Below are positions 11,544 through 23,373 of a stretch of DNA of 64,000 nt, one piece after another; position 1 is the first letter of the stretch, and every line of letters starts with the position of its first letter. The notes below the pieces were generated by a model, which saw only the letters and a list, made by a program, of their open reading frames with translations, was not told the origin of the DNA and searched no databases. Both the position numbers and the translations under genes were made by a program. The DNA is from Primulina eburnea (Eukaryota > Streptophyta > Magnoliopsida > Lamiales > Gesneriaceae): NCBI RefSeq assembly GCF_022965805.1, contig NC_133110.1, positions 30,190,668 through 30,254,667 on the forward strand, written 5' to 3'.

Positions 11544-12000
11544 ATGTCTTCCCGTATATCACATGAATTATACCTTTGTCGTCCCCGTCTGATGAAGACG
11601 ATGACCTGTACTCAAATCTGTCCATCTCGAATCTGAAATGACAATATCGAATACGCTGTATCAGTGAATAACTCAATATACAATCTGTTTTGATCAATAC
11701 TCAATTCAGTATACAATCTGATCAATGTCTGAATAAGATACAATCTGATCCACATCAATAATATCACAATCTAATCGACATCATATCTGAATCTGATCAA
11801 TCTAACTCAACTGATGTTTCGACGACATAACAATACAATCTGAATAACCCCGTCAATCTGAACATCACAAATATCATACTGAACTCATAATCTGTGCCCA
11901 CATAATTCACACTCTGAATATTAACACAATTCTGATATAGAATCTGTAGTATCCCGATGCCTAATTTGAGTTAATTATTGGATTAATTATATTTCGTTGA

Positions 12001-12260
12001 GATCGGAAGGACCGAACCGAGTTCGGATCGTCTGAAGAGGGTTCGGATCGTCCGATCAGGGTTCGGATCGTCCGGAGACAGGTGGCTGGACACGTGGAAG
12101 ACATGCAGAGTTCGGATCGTCCGATCAGGGTTCGGATCGTCCGAAGACAGGTGTCTGGACACGTGGAAGACATGCAGGGTTCGGATCGTCCGATAAGGGT
12201 TCGGAAGGTCCGAAGTGTACAGTGGATCGGATCGTCCGAAGTGGATCGGATCGTCCGATC
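12001..12260. repeat. U3 array of TCGGATCGTCCGA in RE3 5' LTR
   Basis: Nine clear copies, plus a diverged first one (TCGGAAGGACCGA), of a 13-base unit whose arms TCGGA/TCCGA are inverted around TCG. Two longer sub-blocks containing CTGGACACGTGGAAGACATG are also duplicated. The array ends seven bases before the TATA box. A binding-site array or methylation target is plausible; the identity of any factor is unknown. The 3' LTR copy is at 17899-18158 and has one copy altered to TCGGATCGACCGA. Confidence 0.9.
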
Positions 12261-12266
12261 GTTGTC

Positions 12267-12275
12267 TATAAATAG
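12267..12275 (+). promoter_or_regulatory. TATA box of RE3 5' LTR
   Basis: TATAAATAG, a textbook plant TATA box, directly downstream of the U3 repeat array. The 3' LTR has the same element at 18165-18173. Confidence 0.8.
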
Positions 12276-12674
12276 AGGCGCGAGGCTTCATTTGTTACTC
12301 GCCAATTCCGAGTGTTCCAGAGCGTTTTAGTCGTTTCTGATGGGTTTCTAGTCTTTTCCCGAGGTTTAGGCACTAGCGGGGAGCTACTGGTTTTGTAGCG
12401 GAGCTGTGCTCTAGTTGGGAGCTAGCGACATCAGTGGGCTGACTACGGACGCAGACTTGATTCTAGGACTGATTGCTAGGATCTACTGGTTTGAGGTACG
12501 AAAGTACTATCCGAGATAGCAGGATTGAGTATGCTTTACTATGTGTTGCATGTTTATATGTTGCATTATTATCTGACATATGATGCATTGTTTATTATGC
12601 GGCATTTGCATAATCATGTTGAGCCTGACTATTTTTGAGATAGCCTGTTGAGAGGGTGCTCAGCCCTCGTTTGT

Positions 12675-12729
12675 TGTGGATGGTTGGACCCCGTTGGCCG
12701 ACGGTGGTCAGGTCACCGGTATATCCACA
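12675..12729. other. Stem-loop in the transcribed part of the RE3 LTR
   Basis: TGTGGAT (12675-12681) pairs with ATCCACA (12723-12729). Inside, GACCCCGT (12687-12694) pairs with ACGG-T-GGTC (12701-12709) with one bulged T. In the 3' LTR one C of CCGT is T, leaving a G-T pair, so the stem survives. Confidence 0.55.
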
Positions 12730-13192
12730 GGTTTATTTTGGTATGGGAGCCACCTCCTGGTGCGACGGCGCAGAGTGCTACATACCTTGACGTCATTTAC
12801 CTGAGCAGTATTTCGATATACCCAGATCCTGGTATCCAGTACATTTTGCATACATGCATGTCATAGTCTTGTATACTCATGCTTTCGGTGCTGAGCGTTT
12901 TATGCTCACGTCCTCGGTTTATCTCTGTTTTGGACACCCTATTCGATGGGGCAGGTCTCAGGTTGGACGGACCAGGAGGGAGTGGACAGGGAGCTGGCAG
13001 AGGTTGACCTGTAGTTGTTGGTATTTGTTCTTGGTATTTAGTTCGATCTGGTTGTTTAAGTATTTTGTACTTACAGATTCGATTGGGTTGTATTACTGTT
13101 TTTCCGCTGTTTACCTGATTCAGTTTTAAATGTTAATTTTGCATGCTTAAGTTCTGATTAGTAGGTGATTCTGGAACGGGTCACTACATTTA

Positions 13193-13204
13193 TGGTATCA
13201 GAGC
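13193..13204 (+). other. Primer binding site of RE3 (tRNA-iMet type)
   Basis: TGGTATCAGAGC, complementary to the 3' end of plant initiator methionine tRNA, four bases after the 5' LTR end. The leader to the gag start is only about 70 bases longer. Confidence 0.92.
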
Positions 13205-13274
13205 ATGCATTAAGATTTTGGGATTTAGAACTGTTCTTTTGGGTTTAATCTTTGGTAACTTTTGTTGCTAAGAG

Positions 13275-16200
13275 ATGTCTGGTTTTGACGACGATGCTAG
13301 TAGTCATGGCAGCGTTGGACGCTGGGGAGACCGCGACGATCGGGAGCGTCGTCGAGAGCATCGAGAACGTCGTCAACACCGTCGTGATGAGCCTCGGAGT
13401 TTTAGTATGCATCGGTTCTTGCAGATGGGGCCGAAACCTCTTTCAGGCGGTGAGACCCCGGATGTTGCGGAGAACTGGCTTGAGAGGATGGAGAGCTGCT
13501 TCAAGACTTTTCAGTGCTCGGCGGAGCAGCAGATTGATACCCTTGATTTCTTGCTGGAGGGTGGTGCGCGCAAGTGGTGGAGGTCTACCTCTGCACCGAT
13601 AGTTCAGCGACAGGGTCGAGTTCTTTGGGCCGATTTCCGAGCCGCTTTCATGCTGCTTTACTTTCCGCCATCTCTTCTGCAGACCAAGGCGATTGAGTTG
13701 ATCAATCTGAATCAGGGAAGTTTGTCTGTTGATGAGTATCAGCAGAACTTCTTTGAGTTGCTTCCATATGTTCCGCATGTCAGTGACAATGCTATGGCCA
13801 AGTATAACCATTTTCTTCAGGGCCTCAATCAGGAGATTTATGATCGGGTTGTTGTCTGCGATGATCCGACATCGTATGAGGGCCTTGTAAATCGTTGTCG
13901 CCAGGCTGAGGGCAGTTTGTTGAGAGGTCGAGCCATGCAGTCTGCTCGTCCTACTAGTTCTTTGGGTCCCCGCGCCCAAGCATTTAAGAAGGCTGGATCT
14001 ACTTCTTCTTCCTCTGGATCTGGAGGAGTTCACCATTTTGGGAAGAAGAGGGGCCCGTGTCAGCACTGCGGGAAGGATCATCCGACGGAGCGTTGTCGCA
14101 AGGTTGCGGGTGCTTGTTACAAGTGCGGTGAGATGGGCCACATGAAGAGAGATTGTCCACAGACGGGCGGAGGATCAGGATCTGGTTCTCAGGCTTCAGT
14201 TCATCAGAGGCCACAGCAGGGACAGTCTACTCAGGGTTCTAACCTCCGACCGCGTACTCAAGGGCAGGTCTTTGCTCTTAACCAGGATCAGGCTGCTGAG
14301 GAGAACGAGAGAGTTATCGCAGGTTTATTTTTATTATGTGGATTACCTGCTTACGTTCTCATTGACACTGGTGCATCTCATTCATTCATATCTGCGAGAT
14401 TTGCTAAGCGTCATGCATTACCTTTCACTTCTTTGGACGTTGTGGTATCTGTTTCCACACCGATGGGTCATTCGGTGCTAGCTAAACGTCTAGTTTTGGG
14501 TTGTCCTCTAGAGTTTGAGGGTAATGTTTTAACTGCTAATTTGATGATTCTTGTGATGGAGGATTTTGATTGCATTCTGGGAATAGATGTGCTGACTGTG
14601 TTTAGAGCTACTGTGGACTGTTATCAGAAGTTTGTGCAGTTTCATCCAGTTGAGGGCGACAGTTGGTTTTTCTATGGAGAGGGAGCGCGACCCCCGATGC
14701 CTGTGGTTTTTGCTCTGAAAGCTTGTCGTGCTTTAGAGTCGGGCGGGGAAGGCTACCTTATCTATGCTATTGATTCGTCCGCAGATAGTGTCGGTATCAG
14801 TGACATTCCAGTGGTTTGCGATTTTCCGGATGTTTTTCCCGAGGAGATTCCTGGTTTTCCTCCCGTTCGGGATGTGGATTTCGGCATTGATTTAGTGCCA
14901 GGCACGGCACCAATCTCTAGAGCTCCTTATCGTTTAGCTCCATCGGAGATGCAAGAATTGAAACAGCAGTTGCAGGATCTTCTTGACAAGGGGTATATTC
15001 GACCCAGTGTGTCCCCGTGGGGAGCACCAGTTCTTTTTGTCAAAAAGAAGGATGGTTCTATGCGGATCTGCATAGATTATCGGCAGTTGAATCGTGCGAC
15101 GATAAAGAATAAGTATCCGTTGCCACGGATTGATGATTTATTTGATCAACTGCAAGGTACCTCTGTGTATTCCAAGATTGATTTAAGGTCTGGTTATCAT
15201 CAGCTTCGGGTTCATCAGGGAGATATATCGAAGACTGCATTCAGGACCCGGTATGGGCATTATGAGTTTCTGGTTATGCCTTTTGGGGTGACGAATGGAC
15301 CAGCAGTTTTTATGGATCTGATGAATCGGGTTTTTCGGGAATTCTTGGATAAGTTTGTTGTGGTGTTTATAGATGATATCTTAATCTATTCGCATGATCA
15401 GCAAGAACACGCACAACACTTAAGGATTATTTTACAGACACTTCGCGAGAATCAGCTTTATGCGAAGTTGAGTAAATGTGAGTTTTGGATTGACAGGGTT
15501 GTATTCCTTGGTCATGTCATTTCTAGCAAGGGAGTTTCAGTTGACCCAAGTAAGGTGGAAGCGGTATTGAACTGGTCGCGTCCGACGACAGTAGCCGAGA
15601 TCCGCAGTTTTCTGGGATTGGCTGGGTATTATCGTCGTTTCATTGTCAACTTCTCTCAGATTGCTAAGCCACTCACTCAGCTCACTCGAAAAGATGTTTC
15701 ATTTGAATGGACATCAGAGTGCGAAGAGAGTTTCTTGGAACTTCGCAGACGTTTGACATCTGCGCCTGTTTTGGCTTTACCGTCTGGATCTGGTGGTTTC
15801 AGTGTTTACACTGATGCCTCCTTGCAGGGACTAGGGTGTGTTCTGATGCAGAATGAGCATGTGATTGCTTATGCATCAAGACAGTTAAAGTCTCATGAGG
15901 AAAACTATCCTGTTCATGATCTGGAATTAGCAGCGATCGTTTTTGCTTTGAAAATCTGGCGCCATTATCTGTATGGTGAGCGATTTGAGATTTTCACCGA
16001 TCATAAGAGTTTGAAGTATCTGTTCACTCAGGCTGAGTTGAACATGCGTCAGCGTCGTTGGATGGATCTACTCAAAGATTACGATTGTGAGATCAAGTAT
16101 CATCCAGGATCTGCGAATCTCACGGCCGATGCTCTTAGTCGCAAGGTGAGGTTATCTGCTCTTCAGACTTGTGCTGTATCTGGGATTATTCAGGATTTCT

Positions 16201-17702
16201 GTTCGATGGGATTCAATTGTAAGCATCGGAAGGGATCAGAGAGTATCCGTATAGCTACTATTTTGTCCGAGCCAGTTTTGTATTCTCGGATTAGAGATGC
16301 TCAGATGTCTGATTCTAAGATTCAGAAATTAGCTCGGTTGGCTGATGGAGATAATACTTCTGGTTTCCAATATCAGTCCGAGGGTCTTTTGTGCTTATCT
16401 GGTCGTGTTGTTGTACCGGAAGATGACACTTTGAGGGAAGAGATTTTGTCCCAGGCTCATCGTAGCAAGTTGAGTGTTCATCCAGGGAGCAACAAGATGT
16501 ATAAGGATTTGAGGACTCGATTTTGGTGGAAAGGTATGAAACGTAATGTTTATCAGTATGTCTCCAAGTGCCTTGTCTGTCAGCAGGTGAAGGCTGAGTA
16601 TCGACGACCTGGAGGTTTGTTGCAGAATCTTCCTATTCCGGAGTGGAAGTGGGAGCATATCACGATGGACTTCGTGACTCACTTGCCTATGTCTGTGGGG
16701 AATAGAGATGCTATCTGGGTGGTAGTGGATCGGCTTACTAAGTCTGCCCATTTTCTTCCGTGTAATAGAGATTTCACTTTCGATCGGATGGCACGGTTGT
16801 ACATTCAGGAGATTGTACGGTTTCATGGTGTGCCCGTGAGTATCGTTAGTGACAGAGATCCTCGTTTTACATCTAGATTTTGGGGCAGCTTTCAGCAAGC
16901 TTTGGGCACTACCTTGAGTTTGAGTACTGCATATCACCCAGAGACTGACGGTCAGTCAGAGAGGACTATTCGTACTCTTGAGGATATGTTGAGATCTTGT
17001 GTGATGGATTTCGGGCCAACTTGGCAGGATCATCTGCCACTGATAGAGTTTGCATACAACAACAGTTTTCATAGGAGTATTGGTATGTCTCCGTTTGAAG
17101 CATTGTATGGTCGACGTTGTCGTACTCCTCTGTTCTGGGAAGAAGTCGGAGAACGACAGGTCGAGGGTCCAGAATTGATTCAGCAGGCCATGGACAAAGT
17201 TCTTGTGATCAAACAGCGGATTAAGACTGCTCAGGATCGACAAGCGAGTTATGCGAACTCCAAGCGCATACCTCTTCATTTTGATGCAGGCGAGAAAGTG
17301 TTTCTCAAGGTATCACCTTTTCGGAGGATTCTGAGATTTGGACTCAAAGGTAAGCTATCTCCGAGATTCATTGGTCCTTTTGAGATCTTAGAATGTGTGG
17401 GAGATTTGGCCTACAGATTAGCTTTGCCACCGTATCTGTCTAGTGTTCACAATGTGTTTCATGTGTCCTTGTTGAGACGATACGTAGCGGATGAGTCTCA
17501 TGTTTTGCATCCGACAGAAGTTCAGCTGAATCCGGATTTGTCTTTTGTGGAAAGACCGGTTTCGATCTTAGACCGGAAGGATAAGGTACTGCGGAATAAG
17601 ACTATTCCTCTTGTCTTAGTGCAGTGGCAGCGCCGAGGTACTGAAGAAGCTACTTGGGAACTAGAGAGTCGCATGCGGTCAGAGCATCCAGAGTTGTTCT
17701 AG
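13275..17702 (+). CDS. gag-pol: Intact gypsy Gag-Pol polyprotein, 1475 residues (RE3)
   Basis: Single frame with no stop. Residues ~1-50 are arginine-rich, and ~55-215 are the retrotransposon Gag capsid. Two zinc knuckles lie at ~258-295: [13 protein letters not shown] (CX2CX3HX4C) and [14 protein letters not shown] (CX2CX4HX4C). Aspartic protease DTGASHSF is at ~363, RT with FIDD at ~698, RNase H with YTDAS at ~845 and DHKSLKYL later. Integrase has a zinc-binding HHCC region at ~1058-1105 and D, D, E residues in TMDF (~1131), VSDRD (~1193) and GQSERT (~1229). The tail from ~1428 ([10 protein letters not shown]...[14 protein letters not shown]) resembles a chromodomain-like targeting module. 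Gag and Pol are fused without a frameshift, as usual in plant chromoviruses. All catalytic residues I can check are present, so this copy may be active. Confidence 0.96.
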   Translation: MSGFDDDASSHGSVGRWGDRDDRERRREHRERRQHRRDEPRSFSMHRFLQMGPKPLSGGETPDVAENWLERMESCFKTFQCSAEQQIDTLDFLLEGGARKWWRSTSAPIVQRQGRVLWADFRAAFMLLYFPPSLLQTKAIELINLNQGSLSVDEYQQNFFELLPYVPHVSDNAMAKYNHFLQGLNQEIYDRVVVCDDPTSYEGLVNRCRQAEGSLLRGRAMQSARPTSSLGPRAQAFKKAGSTSSSSGSGGVHHFGKKRGPCQHCGKDHPTERCRKVAGACYKCGEMGHMKRDCPQTGGGSGSGSQASVHQRPQQGQSTQGSNLRPRTQGQVFALNQDQAAEENERVIAGLFLLCGLPAYVLIDTGASHSFISARFAKRHALPFTSLDVVVSVSTPMGHSVLAKRLVLGCPLEFEGNVLTANLMILVMEDFDCILGIDVLTVFRATVDCYQKFVQFHPVEGDSWFFYGEGARPPMPVVFALKACRALESGGEGYLIYAIDSSADSVGISDIPVVCDFPDVFPEEIPGFPPVRDVDFGIDLVPGTAPISRAPYRLAPSEMQELKQQLQDLLDKGYIRPSVSPWGAPVLFVKKKDGSMRICIDYRQLNRATIKNKYPLPRIDDLFDQLQGTSVYSKIDLRSGYHQLRVHQGDISKTAFRTRYGHYEFLVMPFGVTNGPAVFMDLMNRVFREFLDKFVVVFIDDILIYSHDQQEHAQHLRIILQTLRENQLYAKLSKCEFWIDRVVFLGHVISSKGVSVDPSKVEAVLNWSRPTTVAEIRSFLGLAGYYRRFIVNFSQIAKPLTQLTRKDVSFEWTSECEESFLELRRRLTSAPVLALPSGSGGFSVYTDASLQGLGCVLMQNEHVIAYASRQLKSHEENYPVHDLELAAIVFALKIWRHYLYGERFEIFTDHKSLKYLFTQAELNMRQRRWMDLLKDYDCEIKYHPGSANLTADALSRKVRLSALQTCAVSGIIQDFCSMGFNCKHRKGSESIRIATILSEPVLYSRIRDAQMSDSKIQKLARLADGDNTSGFQYQSEGLLCLSGRVVVPEDDTLREEILSQAHRSKLSVHPGSNKMYKDLRTRFWWKGMKRNVYQYVSKCLVCQQVKAEYRRPGGLLQNLPIPEWKWEHITMDFVTHLPMSVGNRDAIWVVVDRLTKSAHFLPCNRDFTFDRMARLYIQEIVRFHGVPVSIVSDRDPRFTSRFWGSFQQALGTTLSLSTAYHPETDGQSERTIRTLEDMLRSCVMDFGPTWQDHLPLIEFAYNNSFHRSIGMSPFEALYGRRCRTPLFWEEVGERQVEGPELIQQAMDKVLVIKQRIKTAQDRQASYANSKRIPLHFDAGEKVFLKVSPFRRILRFGLKGKLSPRFIGPFEILECVGDLAYRLALPPYLSSVHNVFHVSLLRRYVADESHVLHPTEVQLNPDLSFVERPVSILDRKDKVLRNKTIPLVLVQWQRRGTEEATWELESRMRSEHPELF

Positions 17703-17830
17703 TTGTAGTATTTTCAGTAATGATTGTAATTTCAGTTGTACTTTCAGTTGTAATTCATTCTTAAGATTGAATGTATTGTTGTTCAGAATTGTCATTCTTC
17801 AGACTCGATTTCGCGGACGAAATCCTTTTT

Positions 17831-17842
17831 AGGGGGGGAGAA
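17831..17842 (+). other. Polypurine tract of RE3
   Basis: AGGGGGGGAGAA lies immediately before the 3' LTR start at 17843. It would prime plus-strand DNA synthesis. The interval 17703-17830 after the stop codon is noncoding and AT-rich. Confidence 0.9.
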
Positions 17843-19086
17843 TGTAGTATCCCGATGCCTAATTTGAGTTAATTATTGGATTAATTATATTTCGTTGAGA
17901 TCGGAAGGACCGAACCGAGTTCGGATCGTCTGAAGAGGGTTCGGATCGTCCGATCAGGGTTCGGATCGTCCGGAGACAGGTGGCTGGACACGTGGAAGAC
18001 ATGCAGAGTTCGGATCGTCCGATCAGGGTTCGGATCGTCCGAAGACAGGTGTCTGGACACGTGGAAGACATGCAGGGTTCGGATCGTCCGATAAGGGTTC
18101 GGAAGGTCCGAAGTGTACAGTGGATCGGATCGACCGAAGTGGATCGGATCGTCCGATCGTTGTCTATAAATAGAGGCGCGAGGCTTCATTTGTTACTCGC
18201 CAATTCCGAGTGTTCCAGAGCGTTTTAGTCGTTTCTGATGGGTTTCTAGTCTTTTCCCGAGGTTTAGGCACTAGCGGGGAGCTACTGGTTTTGTAGCGGA
18301 GCTGTGCTCTAGTTGGGAGCTAGCGACATCAGTGGGCTGACTACGGACGCAGACTTGATTCTAGGACTGATTGCTAGGATCTACTGGTTTGAGGTACGAA
18401 AGTACTATCCGAGATAGCAGGATTGAGTATGCTTTACTATGTGTTGCATGTTTATATGTTGCATTATTATCTGTCATATGATGCATGGTTTATTATGCGG
18501 CATTTGCATAATCATGTTGAGCCTGACTATTTTTGAGATAGCCTGTTGAGAGGGTGCTCAGCCCTCGTTTGTTGTGGATGGTTGGACCCTGTTGGCCGAC
18601 GGTGGTCAGGTCACCGGTATATCCACAGGTTTATTTTGGTATGGGAGCCACCTCCTGGTGCGACGGCGCAGAGTGCTACATACCTTGATGTCATTTACCT
18701 GAGCAGTATTTCGATATACCTAGATCCTGGTATCCAGTACATTTTGCATACATGCATGTCATAGTCTTGTATACTCATGCTTTCGGTGCTGAGCGTTTTA
18801 TGCTCACGTCCTCGGTTTATCTCTGTTTTGGACACACTATTCGATGGGGCAGGTCTCAGGTTGGACGGTCCAGGAGGGAGTGGACAGGGAGCTGGCAGAG
18901 GTTGACCTGTAGTTGTTGGTATTTGTTCTTGGTATTTAGTTCGATCTGGTTGTTTAAGTATTTTGTACTTACAGATTCGATTGGGTTGTATTACTGTTTT
19001 TCCGCTGTTTACCTGATTCAGTTTTAAATGTTAATTTTGCATGCTTAAGTTCTGATTAGTAGGTGATTCTGGAACGGGTCACTTTA
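17843..19086 (+). repeat. 3' LTR of RE3
   Basis: Same length as the 5' LTR (1,244 bp) and aligned at a constant +5,898. Differences by eye include 18132, 18474, 18487, 18590, 18689, 18720, 18835 and 18869, plus the two near the end (19084-19085). The terminal dinucleotide is TA where CA is expected. Confidence 0.93.
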
Positions 19087-19395
19087 GAATCTCAGTCAAT
19101 AACTTTCAAAAATCATAACAATTACAGAAACGGTATGTTCTTTAATCTGACTTCAATCCTATAATGTCTACGGTAGCAGAAACACCATATCTGAATCATA
19201 TTCAAATCTGACAATATCATAAATTCAAATCTTGTCTAAACGTAACAAAACTTACGTCCAGTTGTGGCCTGCGTTGATAGGAACACAGTACCGAAGTCGG
19301 ATTCAAAATCAGATAGACGGTTCGCTCATAAATCGATTTCGAAATGGCCGAACAAAGCTTTCCCTAACCTTTTCGATTTTCTTCTGCCAAAATCT

Positions 19396-21560
19396 TGTTA
19401 GAGTAGGTGCCCGTCGAGCCAATTGTTGGCCGAGTGTTCACAATGAAACTCTATGTATAAGCAGTCTTTATTTTAATAATATTTGAAATTATTATTTTGG
19501 CACATTTTTATCTGTATACCCATGCTAGTTGCATAGATAAAGCCCTTGAATATACAAATAGTAGAAAGAATATGAGATGCTCATATGATGAGTATCATGA
19601 AACTCATATTTGTAATACTGTATATTCTAAACGGTTCCTAGTCGATTCAGCCGCCACTAAGAAGGATATAGGCCGCTCGAGTTAGAGACTAGTATCTGCG
19701 ATGTGAGTACCATGTTTCATTGGTAGGGGACATTGTGATGTCCGAGCATGCAGATAGGTGCTCCTGGTAGAGTGCACTGAACAACCCTCCATAAAAGGAC
19801 TTTCCAAGTGGTTCTCACTTATCGAGTGGAAAAGTCCTGGTTTATGGTTGTACACCATTAGTCCTTATGACCCGGGACAACATTGAGACTCTATGTGCTA
19901 GCGTTTCACTTTGACTTGTTTACCGACTCTTATGGGGTCATCAGGTGGCAAGGTTGGGTGATCTGTCGAAACATATAGGAGTCGATGCATTGTAGTCGGG
20001 GATTCACCGCTTACCTTCGGGTATGGATATCCTATGTGTTATCATGTGTATGTAGGTTGAAATCTCTGGCCAGAGTATGGTGGTAATTATGAAAGGGGTT
20101 TCATAGATTACACCATCGATGCAACTACGACATGACACATAGTATCGATTCATTGACAACTCTCGATAAACCAATGGTTGTCGAATCGATCGGGATATAC
20201 GAGTTGAAGGGACCGTACTGTACGCTAACCATAATAGAATGGTTCTTGCAGGCACTATCATTTGATACCTAGGGAATCATGTAAGCGATGCTGCTAGGCG
20301 TTTAACATGATTGGTTGGGTACTATCAGACTTGAGTTCTGACGTTCTTATTATCAAGGTGTTGATAAATAAGAATGGAGCAATTGGGGTATGCTCATATA
20401 AGGACATGTTTAGTCCGAATCACATGGAGATGTGAACCCACGGCTAGTTGTATCAATGAACCATTGAGGGCCACACAAGTACTAGCTTTCTAGATCCCGT
20501 TGAGAAGTAAAAATAGTTCAATGTGTTGAACGGCTTATAAAGGAGTTTATAAGCGTAAGGAAAATTAGAAGTATGACTTCTATAAAGGAGAAAATAGTTC
20601 AATGTGTTGAACGACTTATAAATGAGTTTATAAGTGTAAAGAAAAATAGAAGTATGACTTCTATGAGAGAAATGTAAATTTTAATTTATGGAAGTGTTCC
20701 TAAATTAAAATTTGGCCAAGTGAATAATGTATTTTGAAAATTGTGATTTTCATAAACATTATTATGGACTAAATTAAATTAATTCAAGTGTTGAATTAAT
20801 TAAACACTAGTGGACCTAGTAGAGTCCAAAATAATTAAATTAATTCAAGTGTTGAATTAATTAAATTATATTGAGTCTTGTAGAGCTCAATTTAAATTAA
20901 TTATTTAACTAGTGGGACTTGGGTAAATTCAAGTAATGTTTAATTAGTCTCAAATATGTTTGAGATAATTAAATTTAATCCATGGTTTTTAATGTGTTAA
21001 AAACCATATAATATGCATGCATGGGAGGTGAAAGATTGGGAGACTACTTTTTGAGTTTTCAAGGCATGGCATGCAACTTTTTGGAACACCTTTTCCCACA
21101 ACCAAGGCTAGTCTTCCTTCCCTCCTCCCACACTCCCTCTTGGCCGAAATCTTCAACACAATTCTCTCCTTTTTCTTCATTTTTGTGTTCTTCAATTTTT
21201 GGAGAAAAACACTCACTTCTCAAAGAAAAATGCTAAACATTTTCTAGTGCAAGTGTAAGGTGGATCTACCTAGTTGGTGGTGGGCCTAATTTGAAGGAAA
21301 GATTCAAGGTAGGAGGAAGCTTGTAGATTTTTTCATGCCATACAAGAGCTAAGGTGTTTACACTTTAGTTGGAGCCATCATCAATCAATCTTTGAGATTG
21401 ATAGGTACATTTCTTAACACACTATGAATGTCATTTTGTGTTTATTGTATTTGCTACACATTATATGAGAGGTGGCCGAAATTTTCTTGCTAGAAAATAT
21501 GATTTTCGAAATTTTGTTGCTTCCGTTGCGCTTCCGGTCACCGTAACCGATCCCCTTTCA
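19396..21560 (+). repeat. 5' LTR of RE4
   Basis: Starts TGTTAGAGTAGG and ends GATCCCCTTTCA. It contains a 62-codon open frame (19497-19685) that stays open in every copia LTR copy of this window. It also contains two direct repeats around AAAATAGTTCAATGTGTTGAACG (20511 and 20591), several TTAATTCAAGTGTTGAATTAATT inverted repeats (~20775-20870), and an AT-rich second half. The promoter is not obvious. Confidence 0.94.
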
Positions 21561-21562
21561 AG

Positions 21563-21574
21563 TGGTATCAGAGC
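21563..21574 (+). other. Primer binding site of RE4 (tRNA-iMet type)
   Basis: TGGTATCAGAGC, two bases after the 5' LTR end. Confidence 0.92.
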
Positions 21575-23373
21575 TATGGTTACGTTTTTGTGTAGCAAAT
21601 ACAAGATATTATGTTGAGATTGATTTCTAACCGCTTGAGATATTTTTTGAATCAAAAATCAAGGCCATCTTGGAGCAAAATTTCGGCAGCAACATGCTGC
21701 CCATTTCGGGCACCTCGGGTTGCCCGAGGGGCTGCCCGAAACGGGCAGCAAGGGCTGCCCGAGGGGCTGTCCGAAATGCCCTATCAAAATAAAAAAAAAA
21801 AAAAATTTTGTTCGCCGGAATCCGGCGACGGAGCGCCGGCGACGGCGACGGCGATGACGACTAGGGTTTTCAAAATGTGTTTTGAAATATCAAAGTGTCA
21901 TGGGCCTTGAGTTATTGGGCCATTGGATGGCCAACACATTTGTGATTTTAAATGGGTCAAAATATTTTTGGTGAAAAATAAGTTTTTGGGCCCTTAAGTT
22001 TAAAATTACAAAAGTTGCAAATTTCTCTCATAAAATAAATAATTGAAGTTTGACTTTAATTATTTATAGTAAATTGTGATTTATAAGAAATTCGGTTATA
22101 AATAAATTAATTGGAAAGTAGACAAAGGTGTTTGTATACTTTGTTAATTTAGTTTATAATCGTGGCGGTTAGTTATTAGATCAAGATATATAATATTGGA
22201 TCAATTAATTATTGTGATAATTAATTGATGGTGTATGATATGTGATATTATGCATGAAGGATGATCAAAAGCCCAAGCACAATTTGCTAGGTGTATGCTA
22301 GGATATTTGATATTGAATGATTGTAATAATTATCAAATTTAAAGTGGGCTTGGTTTATGGCCCGTTCCCACCCCATGAGATGTATCACTATTTGCCATGG
22401 ATATTTATTTGTAAATATTAGTATAGTGGATGATCAAGATTGGAAGATGGTGGCCATGATGATTATGAAGATCGAAGACATGTAAATATTGGAAGCTAAT
22501 GTAATAGTTGCATTTGCATCCCGTGCATTTACCCTAGGATTGGACCTAGGCCCGTGTTTAGCTCACACGGGCCATTAGTATTGGGGCGATTGATCATCCT
22601 TGTTTTGTTTACTGTTTATAATATATGCATGATATGTTATAAATAATGAGTATGTGCGTTATTATTATGATAATAACAAAGTTGCATGAATCCGGCAAAC
22701 ATACGATCAAACATGGCGAGCTTTTAAAATAAAATTAATGATGAGACCTTTCAAAATTAAAAACCCTCATTTTGAATAAGATTCAAAATTAATATCAAGC
22801 CCGAAAAGGGGAATTATAAATTTGTTTATAATTTCCTTGTCTTCCATCGACAATGGGTGCATGATGAACGCTACCAGTACTCGGGGCTCGGCTCATATTA
22901 TTGGGGGAGCTTTGGGTGCCGGAAAGCTGTGACATCCATTGACATGGTGATGTGAACTACGTGGAACTCCCATGATTTCGGCTCATATTATTGAGGGAAC
23001 TCATGGCGACCGTCCATTAAGGTTCAACATCGATGGGTAAGGCTTGACACGTGAAGATGAACGACGTCATATTATTGGGTCCTAATCAAACGTGAGACAA
23101 AAGTTTACGTAGAGGGTTGCATTGTGATGCAATTGGAAACTACCTTTTAGGAATTGTGATTGGCTGATATTATTCGGGATCATAATTCGCTAATTGGACC
23201 TTACGTACCTACTGAGGAAAGGAGTTTCCCGTTTTCACTAGAGGGTAGTGAAAGATGTCAAAACAGTGGGAGCAAATATTTATGAAGTAAAAGTCCAAAC
23301 TTCATATCTTACTAAATATTTTAAAATAGTCATCAACATTTATCTGTTTTACTTTTCAGTACAAGTTTTGACA
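21575..23373 (+). other. Long untranslated leader of RE4 with GC-rich hairpin
   Basis: 1.8 kb between PBS and gag, with no credible gene. A strong hairpin occupies 21695-21750: TGCTGCCC and TTTCGGGCA, then CCTCGGG, loop TTG, pairing back to ...GGGCAGCA with one mismatch and a 3-base bulge. A poly-A run (21788-21804) and the palindrome CGCCGGAATCCGGCG (21814-21828) follow. Near gag the motif CATATTATT(G)GG recurs at 22894, 22984, 23068 and, diverged, 23165. The right-hand part is also present, reversed, at 62812-64000. A packaging or dimerisation role is possible but inferred. Confidence 0.7.

Larger units (their letters stand above)
11945..13188 (+). repeat. 5' LTR of RE3
   Basis: Begins TGTAGTATCCCG and ends GTCACTACA. 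U3 carries a tandem array of TCGGATCGTCCGA (12001-12260), then TATAAATAG (12267-12275), which marks the probable promoter. The rest is transcribed leader with a stem-loop at 12675-12729. Frames of 60-90 codons inside it follow the repeats and are not considered genes. Confidence 0.95.
11945..19086 (+). mobile_element. RE3: complete gypsy element, family B (chromovirus type)
   Basis: 7,142-bp plus-strand element with 1,244-bp LTRs (11945-13188, 17843-19086) and GAATC duplications at 11940-11944 and 19087-19091. It has a PBS at 13193, one uninterrupted Gag-Pol frame (13275-17702) and a polypurine tract at 17831. The LTRs differ at about ten positions by eye (~0.8%), so it inserted recently, into the LTR of RE2. 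The order protease-RT-RNase H-integrase with a C-terminal chromodomain-like tail places it among plant chromoviruses, probably Tekay/Del-like. The last bases of the 3' LTR read ACTTTA where the 5' LTR has ACTACA. Confidence 0.95.

Noticed and set aside
13443..14141. 232-codon minus-strand frame inside RE3 gag, and the 180-codon one at 16395-16937
   Set aside because: Antisense to the intact Gag-Pol frame. No recognisable domain.
20004..20261. 85-codon antisense frame in copia LTRs (also 27274-27531, 50735-50992 and shorter forms)
   Set aside because: Open in several copies, but shortened to 63-69 codons in three. It lies antisense in an LTR with no start context or domain. Youth of the copies is enough to explain it.
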